Assembly (NCBI GenBank): GCA_910583935.1
Contig: CAJTZM010000029.1
Coordinates: 114 to 11,216 of the forward strand
Source of the DNA: an uncultured Oscillospiraceae bacterium
GTDB lineage: Bacteria > Bacillota > Clostridia > Oscillospirales > Ruminococcaceae
Length of the DNA stretch: 11,103 bases
Direction: 5' to 3'
A program made the translations under genes and the position numbers. The notes under the pieces are model-generated. The model was not told the DNA's origin. It saw nothing but the letters and a program-made list of their open reading frames with translations, and searched no databases. This document shows positions 4,394 to 11,103 of the stretch, in pieces. Position 1 is the stretch's first letter. The number at the start of each line of letters is the position of its first letter.

Positions 4394-5644
4394 ATGAAAG
4401 AAAAATCCAGCGGCAGCTTGGCGAAAGGCCAAAAGCATCGAGACAGAATTCTTCGGCTGGCGGGAGGGGCCCTGCCGGCGCTGCTTATTTTTTCCGGCTG
4501 CCAGGCGGCGCCGGATAGGGCTTTGCCGGAACCGTTTTCCCAAAGCCAGCCGGCTTCTGCTTCGGCTGCAAAGCCCGCTCCCGCCCCAATAGCAGTGACG
4601 GTGGCCGGCGAGACACTGTCGCTGCTGCCGGACGAGGAGGCCGTGCGCACCGTTACTCTGCCGCAGGCGCTGCCTGCCCTTGGGGACGAAACGGTCCAGG
4701 TTCAGGTCCTTTTTGAGGATACCCAGGTGTTTTCCGGCAGCGCCAACGAGCTGGCGGGCTTTATTCCGGAGAAAAACGGCCTTTACCGCTATGTTTTTGA
4801 TACCGAGGCAGGGGATTGCTCGCTCCATATACAGACGGACTTTGCTCCGCAGCTTGTCTGGCGGGAGGGCCAGATCGCCTTGGGCGAGGTGCTGCCCCTG
4901 TCGGTTCGCTATACAGACGCTGAGGCGGTAACCGCCGAGACCGGCCTTTCCTTTCAGCCGGTATTTTTCCGGTCGGATAACGGGTGGCATGCTCTGCTTC
5001 CCATCCACTGGAACACAGAGCCGGGGGACTATCCCCTGCTGATTCAGGCGGGATCGGCCCAATTCCGGCTGACGGTCTCGGTGGCGGACCGCGCCTTCGA
5101 AATCCAAAACCTGACGGTGGACGAGACCACCACCTCCCAAACGGTGGAGAACAACGACGCCAATGACGAATGGAATCGGCTGATTGAGCCGCTCAAGGCG
5201 ATTTCCGATGACGAACAGTATTGGTCGGGAGAGTTTATACAGCCGGTTGATGGAGAAATCACCACCCAGTATGGGATGATCCGCTATGTCAACGGCAGCG
5301 CCGCCTCGACCCGGCACAGCGGCGTAGATCTGGCGGCGGACCGGGGGACGCCGGTGCAGGCGGCGGGAAACGGCCGGGTGCTGTTCGCCGGCTATTTGCA
5401 GCTGACCGGCAACACGGTGTTAATTGAGCACGGATACGGGCTCAAGAGCTGGTATTATCACATGGATTCGCTGAACGTCTCCCAGGATGAGATGGTCAAG
5501 CAGGGCCAGATCATCGGGGAGGTGGGCTCCACCGGCTTTTCCACCGGCCCCCACCTGCATTTTGCCATGTCGGTCAACCGGGTGTTTGTCAATCCCTGGA
5601 CGGCAGTGAAGGAGGGCGTTGGCTGGGAGGGGGAAGACCGGTGA
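4394..5644 (+). CDS. M23-family (LytM-type) peptidoglycan endopeptidase, probable lipoprotein
   Basis: The 416-aa product starts at ATG, 8 nt after GAGGAGG. A basic N-terminus and a hydrophobic segment (about 20-35) end in FSGC at Cys36, a passable lipobox, followed by a Pro/Ala-rich linker (37-65). This suggests a lipid-anchored or secreted protein. Residues about 65-270 form a beta-rich extracytoplasmic region with no named domain. The C-terminal LytM domain (about 280-400) carries the zinc/catalytic set: H308 and D312 (HSGVD), H356 (YYHMD), and H387-L-H389 before F. GSTGFSTGPHLHF is the classic M23 end motif. The family cleaves peptide cross-links or bridges in peptidoglycan during growth, separation or sporulation. 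All key residues are intact, so it is probably active. The stop overlaps the next gene by 4 nt. The precise role in this organism is not determinable. Confidence 0.93.
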   Translation: MKEKSSGSLAKGQKHRDRILRLAGGALPALLIFSGCQAAPDRALPEPFSQSQPASASAAKPAPAPIAVTVAGETLSLLPDEEAVRTVTLPQALPALGDETVQVQVLFEDTQVFSGSANELAGFIPEKNGLYRYVFDTEAGDCSLHIQTDFAPQLVWREGQIALGEVLPLSVRYTDAEAVTAETGLSFQPVFFRSDNGWHALLPIHWNTEPGDYPLLIQAGSAQFRLTVSVADRAFEIQNLTVDETTTSQTVENNDANDEWNRLIEPLKAISDDEQYWSGEFIQPVDGEITTQYGMIRYVNGSAASTRHSGVDLAADRGTPVQAAGNGRVLFAGYLQLTGNTVLIEHGYGLKSWYYHMDSLNVSQDEMVKQGQIIGEVGSTGFSTGPHLHFAMSVNRVFVNPWTAVKEGVGWEGEDR

Positions 5645-6309
5645 CCAAGGCGATGATTTTTGACGCGGACGGGACCCTTTTGGATTCGATGGACCTATGG
5701 CGGCAGATTGACCGGGATTTTCTGCTGGCTCACCAGTACCCCTATTCGCCGCAGATCAGCCGGCAGGTGGAGACCATGAGCCTGCGGCAGTCGGCGGCCT
5801 ATTTCCGGCAGCTGCTGGCCGGCCGGGAGCAGCTGCGCGTTTCGCAGATTGTGGCAGAACTGGAGGGCATGTGCGCCGGCGCCTACGAAAACCAGGTGCA
5901 GGCCATGCCGTTTGTCCCGGAATTTTTAGAGGCGGCCCGCCGGGCGGGGTACCGGATGTGCGTGGCCACCGCATCCCAAAAAAGGCAGATTGAAAAGGCC
6001 CTTGGGCGGCTGGGGCTGCTTTCCTACTTCGCGTTTATTTTAGACGCGGACGAGGCGGGCGCGTCTAAAACCGATCCGGCCATTTTTTTGGCCTGCGCCG
6101 CGCGGCTGGGCAGCGTGCCTGCGGATACCTGGGTGTTTGAGGACGCGCCTCACGCGGCCAAAACGGCGGCGGACGCGGGATTTTTGGTCGTTGGCGTGCA
6201 TACGCCCGAATCGGACGGGCAAAGAGAGCGGATGCTTGGCTGCTGCAGGCGATGGGTTTCCTCCTTTTCCCAGCTTTTAGACCCAGAAAAAAACATCATT
6301 TTGTCTTGA
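5641..6309 (+). CDS. HAD-family hydrolase (beta-phosphoglucomutase/phosphatase-like, subfamily IA)
   Basis: The 222-aa product has all four HAD motifs: DADGT with nucleophile D8 and acid/base D10; VATAS with Thr110 (motif II); SKTDP with Lys143 (motif III); and FEDAP with E167/D168 (motif IV, magnesium site). A helical cap domain lies between motifs I and II (about 15-90), typical of subfamily IA phosphatases and phosphoglucomutases. The substrate is probably a small phosphorylated metabolite and cannot be fixed from sequence. The start is GTG, overlapping the M23 stop as GTGA, with GGGAGGGGG 7 nt upstream; this implies translational coupling. The chromosomal neighbourhood gives no biochemical link between the two. 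It is cytoplasmic. Confidence 0.93.
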   Translation: MTKAMIFDADGTLLDSMDLWRQIDRDFLLAHQYPYSPQISRQVETMSLRQSAAYFRQLLAGREQLRVSQIVAELEGMCAGAYENQVQAMPFVPEFLEAARRAGYRMCVATASQKRQIEKALGRLGLLSYFAFILDADEAGASKTDPAIFLACAARLGSVPADTWVFEDAPHAAKTAADAGFLVVGVHTPESDGQRERMLGCCRRWVSSFSQLLDPEKNIILS

Positions 6310-6354
6310 AAAATATTGGATCTTGTGTTATCTTGTTCTAGGATGTCCTAATAT
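6306..6354 (+). promoter_or_regulatory. Control region of the Gate-family membrane protein
   Basis: A possible promoter is TTGAAA (6306-6311), 17 bp, TATCTT (6329-6334); a second -10-like box is TAATAT (6349-6354). The region contains ATCTTGT twice in direct orientation with a 10-bp period (6320-6326, 6330-6336). It also contains the dyad TAGGA-TG-TCCTA (6339-6350), which overlaps the second box. These are reasonable operator candidates for one of the downstream GntR regulators. Confidence 0.4.
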
Positions 6355-6372
6355 GATTAAGGGTGGATGCAT

Positions 6373-7548
6373 ATGCGGGAAAAAAAGGCGGTTTCGGCCG
6401 AAACGTTTATCTGTATTCTAGCGGTGGTTTTTCTGTTTACCTACATCGGTTCAGTTATGGGCGTCAGCCAGATGTTCAATACGCTGATGAATACCGCCCA
6501 CGGGCTTTTGCTGGATACGGTCTTTTTCATCATGGCGATTTCGGTGATTACCGGCGCGTTTTCCGCTCTGCTGGCGGAATTCGGCGTTATCGCCCTGTTA
6601 AACCGGCTGATTTCCCCCTTGATGCGCTGGCTGTACGGTCTGCCGGGCGCGGCCTCGCTGGGGATCGTCACCACCTTTGTTTCGGATAATCCGGCGATTT
6701 TGACCCTGACCAAGAACAAAAAATTCATTCAGTACTTTAAGGAATATCAGGTTCCGGCCCTGTGCAATCTGGGCACGGCGTTCGGCATGGGCTTGATCCT
6801 CATCACCTTTATGATCGGGCAGGGCGGCAAGGGGATTGTTTCCGCCACGGTGTGCGGCTTTTTGGGTGCGGTGGCCGGCAGTATCATCAGCGTGCGGCTG
6901 ATGCTGCATCAGACCAGCCGGTACTACCATGTGGACCGGGCCCAGCTGAAGGAGGACCGTTCGGTCAAGGGCAAAACCCACGACGAGCCCCGGCAGGTTT
7001 ACGGCAAAGGGGTGGAGCGGATTTTTAACGCGCTGCTGGAAGGCGGCCAATCCGGCGTGAGTATGGGCCTGGGGATCATCCCCGGCGTGCTGGTGATCTG
7101 TACACTGGTCATGCTTTTGACCTTTGGTCCGGGCACCGACGCCACCGGCGCAGCGGCTTACACCGGCGCTGCCTATGAAGGGGTGGCGCTGCTGCCCAAA
7201 TTAGGCCAGCTGATTTCCCCGGTGACCCGGTTTCTGTTCGGCTTTCAGGACCCGTCGAACATTGCGTTTCCCATCACCTCCATGGGCGCCACCGGCGCGG
7301 CTATGGCCCTGGTTCCGCCCATGCTCAAAAGCGGCGCGGCGGGATTAAACGAGGTGGCGGTCTTTACCGCTATCGGCATGTGCTGGAGCGGCTATTTAAG
7401 CACCCACGTTTCCATGATGGACGCGCTGGACAAACGGGTGTTTATCAAGGCGGCGATCTTTTCTCACACCATCGGCGGGCTTTGCGCCGGCGTGGCCGCC
7501 CACTATCTGTATGTTTTATGGAATCTGGCTGCGGGCCTTTTGGGGTAA
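6373..7548 (+). CDS. Polytopic membrane protein, nucleoside-recognition (Gate) family, CD0519/CD1768-like
   Basis: The product is 391 aa from ATG 6373, chosen because AAGGGTGG (6359-6366) is 6 nt upstream; ATG 6367 abuts it. The protein is largely hydrophobic, with two halves of membrane segments separated by a charged cytoplasmic loop (about 173-218, rich in K/R/D/E). The first half contains GLPGAASLGIVTTFVSDNPA and LCNLGTAFGMGL. The second contains FGFQDPSNIAFPITSMGATG. These repeated Gly/Pro/Asn patterns in both halves recall the PF07670 Gate domain of nucleoside and spore-maturation proteins. I recall clostridial members annotated as CD0519/CD1768 family. It is probably a transporter; the substrate is unknown. 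No spore-specific partner is nearby. The next gene is a GntR/UTRA regulator, which often controls an adjacent transporter. Confidence 0.82.
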   Translation: MREKKAVSAETFICILAVVFLFTYIGSVMGVSQMFNTLMNTAHGLLLDTVFFIMAISVITGAFSALLAEFGVIALLNRLISPLMRWLYGLPGAASLGIVTTFVSDNPAILTLTKNKKFIQYFKEYQVPALCNLGTAFGMGLILITFMIGQGGKGIVSATVCGFLGAVAGSIISVRLMLHQTSRYYHVDRAQLKEDRSVKGKTHDEPRQVYGKGVERIFNALLEGGQSGVSMGLGIIPGVLVICTLVMLLTFGPGTDATGAAAYTGAAYEGVALLPKLGQLISPVTRFLFGFQDPSNIAFPITSMGATGAAMALVPPMLKSGAAGLNEVAVFTAIGMCWSGYLSTHVSMMDALDKRVFIKAAIFSHTIGGLCAGVAAHYLYVLWNLAAGLLG

Positions 7549-7613
7549 TCCTGGGCAGGTTTCGGAAAATAGCATGGAAACAGCCGCCTATTTGCGAAAA
7601 ACTTCGTCAAGAC

Positions 7614-7662
7614 TTGCATTGATGAAAAAAATATGTCATAATAATTGAAATAGCTTGAAATA
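7614..7662 (+). promoter_or_regulatory. Promoter of the first GntR gene with downstream direct repeats
   Basis: TTGCAT (7614-7619), a 17-bp spacer and CATAAT (7637-7642) with extended TGT (7634-7636) form a good promoter. Immediately downstream TTGAAATA occurs twice (7645-7652, 7655-7662) with a 10-bp period, covering the likely transcription start. This suits an autoregulatory operator, though no protein has been matched to it. Confidence 0.6.
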
Positions 7663-7686
7663 CGAAGGCCTATTGGAGGCGGTTGG

Positions 7687-8403
7687 ATGTTTGAACTGGA
7701 CCAGACCAGTATAGTACCCTTATATAAGCAGCTCAAGGATCGGATTAAAGAGGCGATTCTGGACGGTTCTTTAAAGCCAAACCAGAAAATCCCTTCGGAG
7801 CTGGAGCTGAGCCAAACCTATCAGATCAGCCGGATTACGGTGCGCAACGCCATCTCGGAGCTGGTGGACGAGGAGCTGCTGGAAAAAAAGCAGGGGAAGG
7901 GGACCTTTGTCTGCACGCCGAAAATCGATGTGCGCAGCCCGAATTTTACCATCATGTGCACCACCAACCACAAGGTTCCCAGCAGCAAAATTATCAAGGT
8001 GCAAAAGCAGCCCGCCTCTGAGCGGGATATCCGAGAGCTGCATCTCTCCCCGGGGGGAGACGTGATCTATCTTTTGCGGCTTTTGTTCGCCGACGGCGAG
8101 CCGGTGATGGTGGAGCACAATTTTTTTCCGGATTGCTTTTCGAAGCTGTTGGAAACCGATTTAGCGGATACCTCTTTGTATGCTTTTTTGCGGGATGCGT
8201 ACGGCGTTCATTTTGACGGAGCGTCGAAATCGATTCAGATTGCGGAGCCGACGGAGCTGGAGGCGGAGCTTTTGGGAATTCCTCTTTCCACCCCGATGAT
8301 GATGATTCGGGAGATTGTGTACAGCAATACGGGGGAACCGCTGCACCGAACCAAGCAGTATCTGTTGGGGGATCGGTTTAAATATGTGATCCCGAGAAAA
8401 TAA
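7687..8403 (+). CDS. GntR-family transcriptional regulator, HutC/UTRA subfamily
   Basis: The 238-aa product is preceded by GGAGG (7675-7679) 7 nt upstream. The N-terminal winged helix (about 9-76) shows the family hallmarks: VPLYKQLKDRIKEAI, IPSELELSQ, ISRITVRNAISELVDEELL and KKQGKGTFV. The C-terminal UTRA effector domain (about 95-235) includes YLLRLLFADGEPVMVEHNFFP, TELEAELLGIPLSTPMMMI and the closing RTKQYLLGDRFKY. UTRA domains bind small molecules such as amino-sugar phosphates, histidine derivatives or fatty acids. The gene lies 138 bp after the membrane transporter and has its own promoter. The likely role is ligand-responsive control of the transporter and itself. A terminator follows. 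Confidence 0.94.
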   Translation: MFELDQTSIVPLYKQLKDRIKEAILDGSLKPNQKIPSELELSQTYQISRITVRNAISELVDEELLEKKQGKGTFVCTPKIDVRSPNFTIMCTTNHKVPSSKIIKVQKQPASERDIRELHLSPGGDVIYLLRLLFADGEPVMVEHNFFPDCFSKLLETDLADTSLYAFLRDAYGVHFDGASKSIQIAEPTELEAELLGIPLSTPMMMIREIVYSNTGEPLHRTKQYLLGDRFKYVIPRK

Positions 8404-8409
8404 CGGGGG

Positions 8410-8445
8410 AAAAAGGTCTGCCGAAGGGGCAGGCTTTTTCTTTTT
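8410..8445 (+). terminator. Intrinsic terminator after the first GntR gene
   Basis: AAAAAG (8410-8415) and CTGCC (8418-8422) pair with GGCAG (8428-8432) and CTTTTT (8434-8439), with a small bulge at 8416-8417/8433 and a GAAGG loop. The T-tail is TTTTTCTTTTT. The two adjacent GntR genes are therefore separately transcribed. Confidence 0.8.
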
Positions 8446-8455
8446 GGGGGAAAAT

Positions 8456-8492
8456 TTGGACGGAGCCGCTTGGACAAAAAACGGACCGTCCG
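8456..8492 (+). promoter_or_regulatory. Leader of the second GntR gene: direct repeats and dyad
   Basis: TTGGAC occurs at 8456-8461 and 8470-8475, either of which could be a -35 box, though no good -10 follows at standard spacing. CGGAC-C-GTCCG (8482-8492) is a perfect 5-bp dyad just before the ribosome binding site AAGGAGGGG (8496-8504). The arms (GGAC/GTCC) share GGAC with the direct repeats, so all may belong to one binding array. Confidence 0.35.
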
Positions 8493-8508
8493 GGGAAGGA
8501 GGGGCTTT

Positions 8509-9225
8509 ATGAGCAATTTTGTGCCGCTTTACCGGCAGGTATCACAGCGGATTTTTCGAAAAATCGAGCAGGGCGTTTATAAATTCGGCGACCGGATCCC
8601 TTCGGAAAAGGAGCTGGCCGACCATTACGGGGTGAACCGGCTGACCGTACGCCGGGCCATTGGGCTGCTGGCGGAACGGGGGGTTTTAAAAAGCAGGCAG
8701 GGAAAGGGCGTTTTTGTCACCAACACGTTTTACGAAGCGCGCCTTGGGTCGGGCAGCGCGCTGTTTGACGAGGCCTTTTTCCAGGACCCGAGGCTGAGCC
8801 AAAGAAGTCTTTTTACCACAAGGACCCAGGCGGGAAGGGCGCTGGGGGATTTGTTTCAGCTGCCGCCGAACGCCGAGCTTTGGCTGGCGGGCCGGCAGTG
8901 GGTGGCTGAGGATATGGCGGTAGCCCTGGAGTACAGCTATTTTCCCCTTGAATGGATCCCGGATTTTTCCGCCGGTCTGCAAAAAATCCCGTGGGAGACG
9001 CTGTTTCGCCAGCGGCGCCTGCTCCCCGAGCGGCTGGAGGAGACCATCCGGGGGGTACGGCTTTGGGGGGAGGAGGCCAGGCTTTTGCAGATGCGGGACG
9101 GCTCGGCCGCCTTTGCGGTCCATCAGCTGGTATGGATGCGGGACCGGCGGCTTTTACGCTTTACCAAGCTTTTGGCGGAGCCCCAAAAAATTACTCACTA
9201 TCTTAAGGAGCCGGTCCTAAGGTAG
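8509..9225 (+). CDS. GntR-family transcriptional regulator with divergent UTRA domain
   Basis: The 238-aa product begins at ATG 8509, 4 nt after AAGGAGGGG; a longer in-frame TTG at 8470 has no ribosome binding site and adds a basic leader unlike the family. The winged helix (about 4-71) is canonical: VPLYRQVSQRIFRKIEQG, IPSEKELADHYGVNRLTVRRAI, LKSRQGKGVFV. The C-terminal half (about 90-236) keeps the UTRA outline (LALEYSYFPLEW-like region, late ARLLQM and LLRFTKLL segments) but is weakly conserved and Arg-rich. It is GC-richer than its neighbour. It is monocistronic and converges on the minus-strand regulator gene. Its target is unknown; no enzyme or transporter lies between it and the terminator. 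Confidence 0.9.
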   Translation: MSNFVPLYRQVSQRIFRKIEQGVYKFGDRIPSEKELADHYGVNRLTVRRAIGLLAERGVLKSRQGKGVFVTNTFYEARLGSGSALFDEAFFQDPRLSQRSLFTTRTQAGRALGDLFQLPPNAELWLAGRQWVAEDMAVALEYSYFPLEWIPDFSAGLQKIPWETLFRQRRLLPERLEETIRGVRLWGEEARLLQMRDGSAAFAVHQLVWMRDRRLLRFTKLLAEPQKITHYLKEPVLR

Positions 9226-9255
9226 CGCGGCCTGGTCCTTTGAGAGGATTTTGCC

Positions 9256-9300
9256 AAAAAAGGCCTTTTCCCATGGGAAAAGGCCTTTTTGCTGTTTTTT
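9256..9300. terminator. Bidirectional terminator, 34-bp perfect palindrome
   Basis: Positions 9257-9290 are a perfect palindrome centred between 9273 and 9274: AAAAAGGCCTTTTCCCA and its exact complement. On the plus strand it ends in TTTTT and a second T8 run (9294-9301); on the minus strand the leading As give a T-tail. It sits between two convergent regulator genes and should stop transcription from both. Confidence 0.93.
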
Positions 9301-9332
9301 TGGGGGGATGGAATCCAAAGGTGGGAAGGGCC

Positions 9333-10052
9333 TTACGGAAATTTCCGCCGGCTTTTTAAGGCGCACTGGTCCGCGTCGGCGCGGATGGTGAAGGAGCAGA
9401 TGGGCTGGTTTTCCCAATAGATGCGGCCGGTAATGCGCAGGATGCTTTCGCCCGGCGGCAGCTGCAGGTACCTTTGATCCGGCTCGCGGCTGGGCAGCAT
9501 GGAAAAATACTGGCTTTGCACCAGCTCCCGGGAATCGGGCGGGAGGTTATTTTGGAGGATGCCCAGCACCGAGGATTTTTGAAATTCCGCCTTCGGCACA
9601 TTTTTTAAAAGGGGATAGAGCACATCGTATTCCTCATAGGCAAAGGGGATATCGTCCTTGGAATACAGGCGCAGAATGTGGATGACCGTTTCCGCTGGGG
9701 GGATCGACAGAGTTTCCGCTGTGTAAGCGTCCGCCTCTGCCGGACCGGCAAAAAGCAGGTCCACGCGCAGGCTGCCGGCGGCGGATTCGAGCATCTGCCC
9801 AAAGCTGCGGAATTCCCGATAGTGCAGATACAAGGGCCGGGGAAGGACCGAATAGGCGCCGTCCGGCCCCTTTTTTAAAATTCTCGACTGGCAAAGCCGG
9901 TCCAGCGCCTGGGAAACGGCGGCGGCGGAAAGACCCGTTTGCCAATGCAGCTCTTCCTGGGTGGGGAAGCGTCCGCCGGAAAACGCCCCCAGGTGGATCA
10001 GCGCGTCGTACAGGAGCTGATCGTTTTGCAGCAGTAAAGGGACAACAGACAC
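9333..10052 (-). CDS. Winged-helix regulator with UTRA domain (atypical GntR type)
   Basis: From GTG 10052 the product has 239 aa; GAAAGGAG (10060-10067) lies 7 nt upstream. An in-frame GTG at 10070 overlaps this site and is rejected. The N-terminal part (about 5-70) is a winged helix: QNDQLLYDALIHL, FPTQEELHWQTGLSAAAVSQALDRL, RILKKGPDGAYSV. The wing and recognition helix fit the GntR plan, but the PLYxQI and QGKGTFV hallmarks are missing. The C-terminal UTRA-like domain (about 85-235) contains ETVIHILRLYSKDDIPFAYEEYDVL and a late GESILRITGRIYW segment. It lies 44 bp downstream of Enzyme I on the same strand with no visible terminator, so it is probably in its operon. Role: ligand-responsive control, perhaps of PTS functions. 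Confidence 0.85.
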   Translation of the reverse strand: MSVVPLLLQNDQLLYDALIHLGAFSGGRFPTQEELHWQTGLSAAAVSQALDRLCQSRILKKGPDGAYSVLPRPLYLHYREFRSFGQMLESAAGSLRVDLLFAGPAEADAYTAETLSIPPAETVIHILRLYSKDDIPFAYEEYDVLYPLLKNVPKAEFQKSSVLGILQNNLPPDSRELVQSQYFSMLPSREPDQRYLQLPPGESILRITGRIYWENQPICSFTIRADADQCALKSRRKFP

Positions 10053-10096
10053 AAGAAAACTCCTTTCCACCCTTTTTTAGGCCGTGCGGCAAAGGG

Positions 10097-11103
10097 TCAG
10101 ACAGTCCACTCCGCAATGGAGGCGGGCATCCAGTGTTGAATTTTTTCCATGACCTCTTTGGCGCTGACGCTCTGTAGGGCCGCTTTGGCCAGCTGGCGGC
10201 ATTCATCCATGCGGCACAAAGAGATCAGCTTACGGGTGCGAAGCAGCGCCCCGGGGCTGACGCTGAACGAGCGCAGTCCCAGTCCCAAAAGCAGCGGGAC
10301 CGCCAGCGGGTCCGCGGCCATCTCGCCGCAGATGCTGCATTCCTTTTGGCGCCGGTCCGCCGCCTGCAGCGTGTACTGAATCAGCCGCACTACGGCCGGG
10401 TCAAAATGGTTATACAGATAGGAAACGGCGGTGTTCAGCCGGTCCACCGCCAGCGTATACTGGGTTAGGTCGTTGGTGCCGATGCTGAGAAAATCCGCGT
10501 GCAGGGCCAGAATATCGGCGTTTACGGCGGCGGAGGGCACCTCGATCATAGTGCCGATGGGAATGTTGGGGTCGCAGGCGATCCCCTGCTCGGTCAGCTC
10601 CTGCTGGAGGGTGAGGATGCAGCCCTTGGCGCTTAAAAATTCCTCCAGGTTGGAGATCATTGGGAACATAATCCGCACCTTTCCAAAGGCGGAGGCCCGC
10701 AGAATTGCCCGGATCTGGGGGGTGAACACGTCCTCCCGGTCCAGATACATGCGGATGGCCCGATACCCCATAAAGGGGTTGGCCTCCTCGGCGGACGGAA
10801 TGCAGGGGAGGATTTTGTCCCCGCCCATGTCCAGGGTACGGAACACCACCGTTTTGCCCTGCATGGCCGTTACGATGGATTTATACAAAAAAAACTGCTC
10901 ATCCTCCGAGGGGAGTGCCTGCCGGCCCAAAAACAGAAATTCGGTCCGGAACAGGCCGATTCCGTCGCAGCCGAAGCGGTTGATCTCGCCGCAGGAGGAT
11001 ACATCCTGCCCATTGGCGCAAAGGCGGACCGGCGCCGGGTCGGCGGTTTGGGTCGGCGCGCCGGCCAGGCGGTCCAGCAGCTGCATATGCCGGTCGTTGC
11101 GCT
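10097..11103 (-). CDS. ptsI: PTS Enzyme I (PEP-protein phosphotransferase), C-terminal part
   Basis: The frame is open to the window edge, so 335 C-terminal residues are seen of a protein usually about 570 aa. The missing part holds the HPr-binding domain and the phosphorylated histidine. Enzyme I moves phosphate from PEP to HPr in the cytoplasm as the first step of PTS sugar uptake. The visible TIM-barrel domain contains GIGLFRTEFLFL, RTLDMGGDK, NPFMGYRAIR, GTMIEVPSA, the signature SIGTNDLTQYTLAVDR, and the catalytic-cysteine motif SICGEMAADP. All PEP and magnesium binding motifs appear intact. A stop at 10097 is followed 44 bp later by the UTRA regulator on the same strand. ptsH may lie upstream outside the window. 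Closely related PEP-utilising enzymes (PpdK) lack this motif combination. Confidence 0.96.
   Translation of the reverse strand, partial: RNDRHMQLLDRLAGAPTQTADPAPVRLCANGQDVSSCGEINRFGCDGIGLFRTEFLFLGRQALPSEDEQFFLYKSIVTAMQGKTVVFRTLDMGGDKILPCIPSAEEANPFMGYRAIRMYLDREDVFTPQIRAILRASAFGKVRIMFPMISNLEEFLSAKGCILTLQQELTEQGIACDPNIPIGTMIEVPSAAVNADILALHADFLSIGTNDLTQYTLAVDRLNTAVSYLYNHFDPAVVRLIQYTLQAADRRQKECSICGEMAADPLAVPLLLGLGLRSFSVSPGALLRTRKLISLCRMDECRQLAKAALQSVSAKEVMEKIQHWMPASIAEWTV

Noticed and set aside
4001..5317. 438-aa open frame on the minus strand
   Set aside because: It is antisense to the well-supported M23 peptidase and crosses a terminator and hairpin cluster; Arg/Gly/Leu-rich shadow of GC-rich coding sequence.
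6367..6372. ATG 6367 as start of the membrane protein
   Set aside because: The ribosome binding site AAGGGTGG abuts it with no spacer; ATG 6373 has normal spacing.
10053..10070. GTG 10070 as start of the minus-strand regulator
   Set aside because: The codons from here include the GAAAGGAG ribosome binding site for GTG 10052.
9634..10206. 190-aa minus-strand frame overlapping ptsI and the third regulator
   Set aside because: It overlaps two recognisable genes in another frame and resembles no protein; a high-GC shadow.
10097..11103. Pyruvate phosphate dikinase as identity of the minus-strand enzyme
   Set aside because: The order of motifs and the C-terminal length after the SICGEM cysteine fit Enzyme I, and PTS Enzyme I signatures are complete in the visible part.

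Overview
The window looks like chromosome from a gut-type member of Clostridia (Bacillota), possibly an Oscillospiraceae-like lineage. Strong AGGAGG-type ribosome binding sites, many hairpin-plus-T terminators, a CD0519/CD1768-like membrane protein and small proteins typical of clostridial mobile elements all point that way. This placement is inferred from gene families; there is no rRNA or marker gene to confirm it. No tRNA, rRNA, CRISPR array, transposase, integrase or relaxase was seen.

The window has two parts. Positions 1 to about 4300 look like an accessory island, or the eroded tail of an integrative element. It is bounded by a 39-bp direct repeat (1-39 and 4264-4302, 37 of 39 identical); the left copy is cut by the window edge. 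Inside are a 50-aa orphan protein, a ribbon-helix-helix DNA-binding protein, two overlapping small proteins of DUF6809-like character, a DUF1905 protein with its own promoter and terminator, a doubtful small membrane protein, an ECF-type sigma factor with a cysteine-containing C-terminal tail, and a DUF2461 protein in operon with the sigma factor. The island ends with a broken OmpR-type response regulator (4007-4177) and a run of GC-rich hairpins (4194-4328) that overlaps the right repeat copy and ends in an intrinsic terminator.

Positions about 4330-11103 are denser, GC-richer and look like stable chromosome. A plus-strand group encodes a secreted or lipid-anchored M23 peptidase, a HAD hydrolase overlapping it by 4 nt, and a polytopic nucleoside-recognition (Gate) family membrane protein. 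Two GntR/HutC-type regulators with UTRA domains follow, each with its own upstream control region. They meet a minus-strand pair at a 34-bp perfect palindrome that should terminate transcription in both directions. The minus-strand pair is PTS Enzyme I (ptsI, 5' end outside the window) followed by a third, divergent winged-helix/UTRA regulator.

The first GntR regulator probably senses a small molecule and controls the adjacent membrane transporter: short direct repeats with a 10-bp period occur in front of both genes. The third regulator appears co-transcribed with Enzyme I, suggesting a link to PTS sugar metabolism. The least explained parts are the repeat-bounded island, the structured region at its right edge, and the overlapping DUF6809-like pair with a G7 run at its junction.
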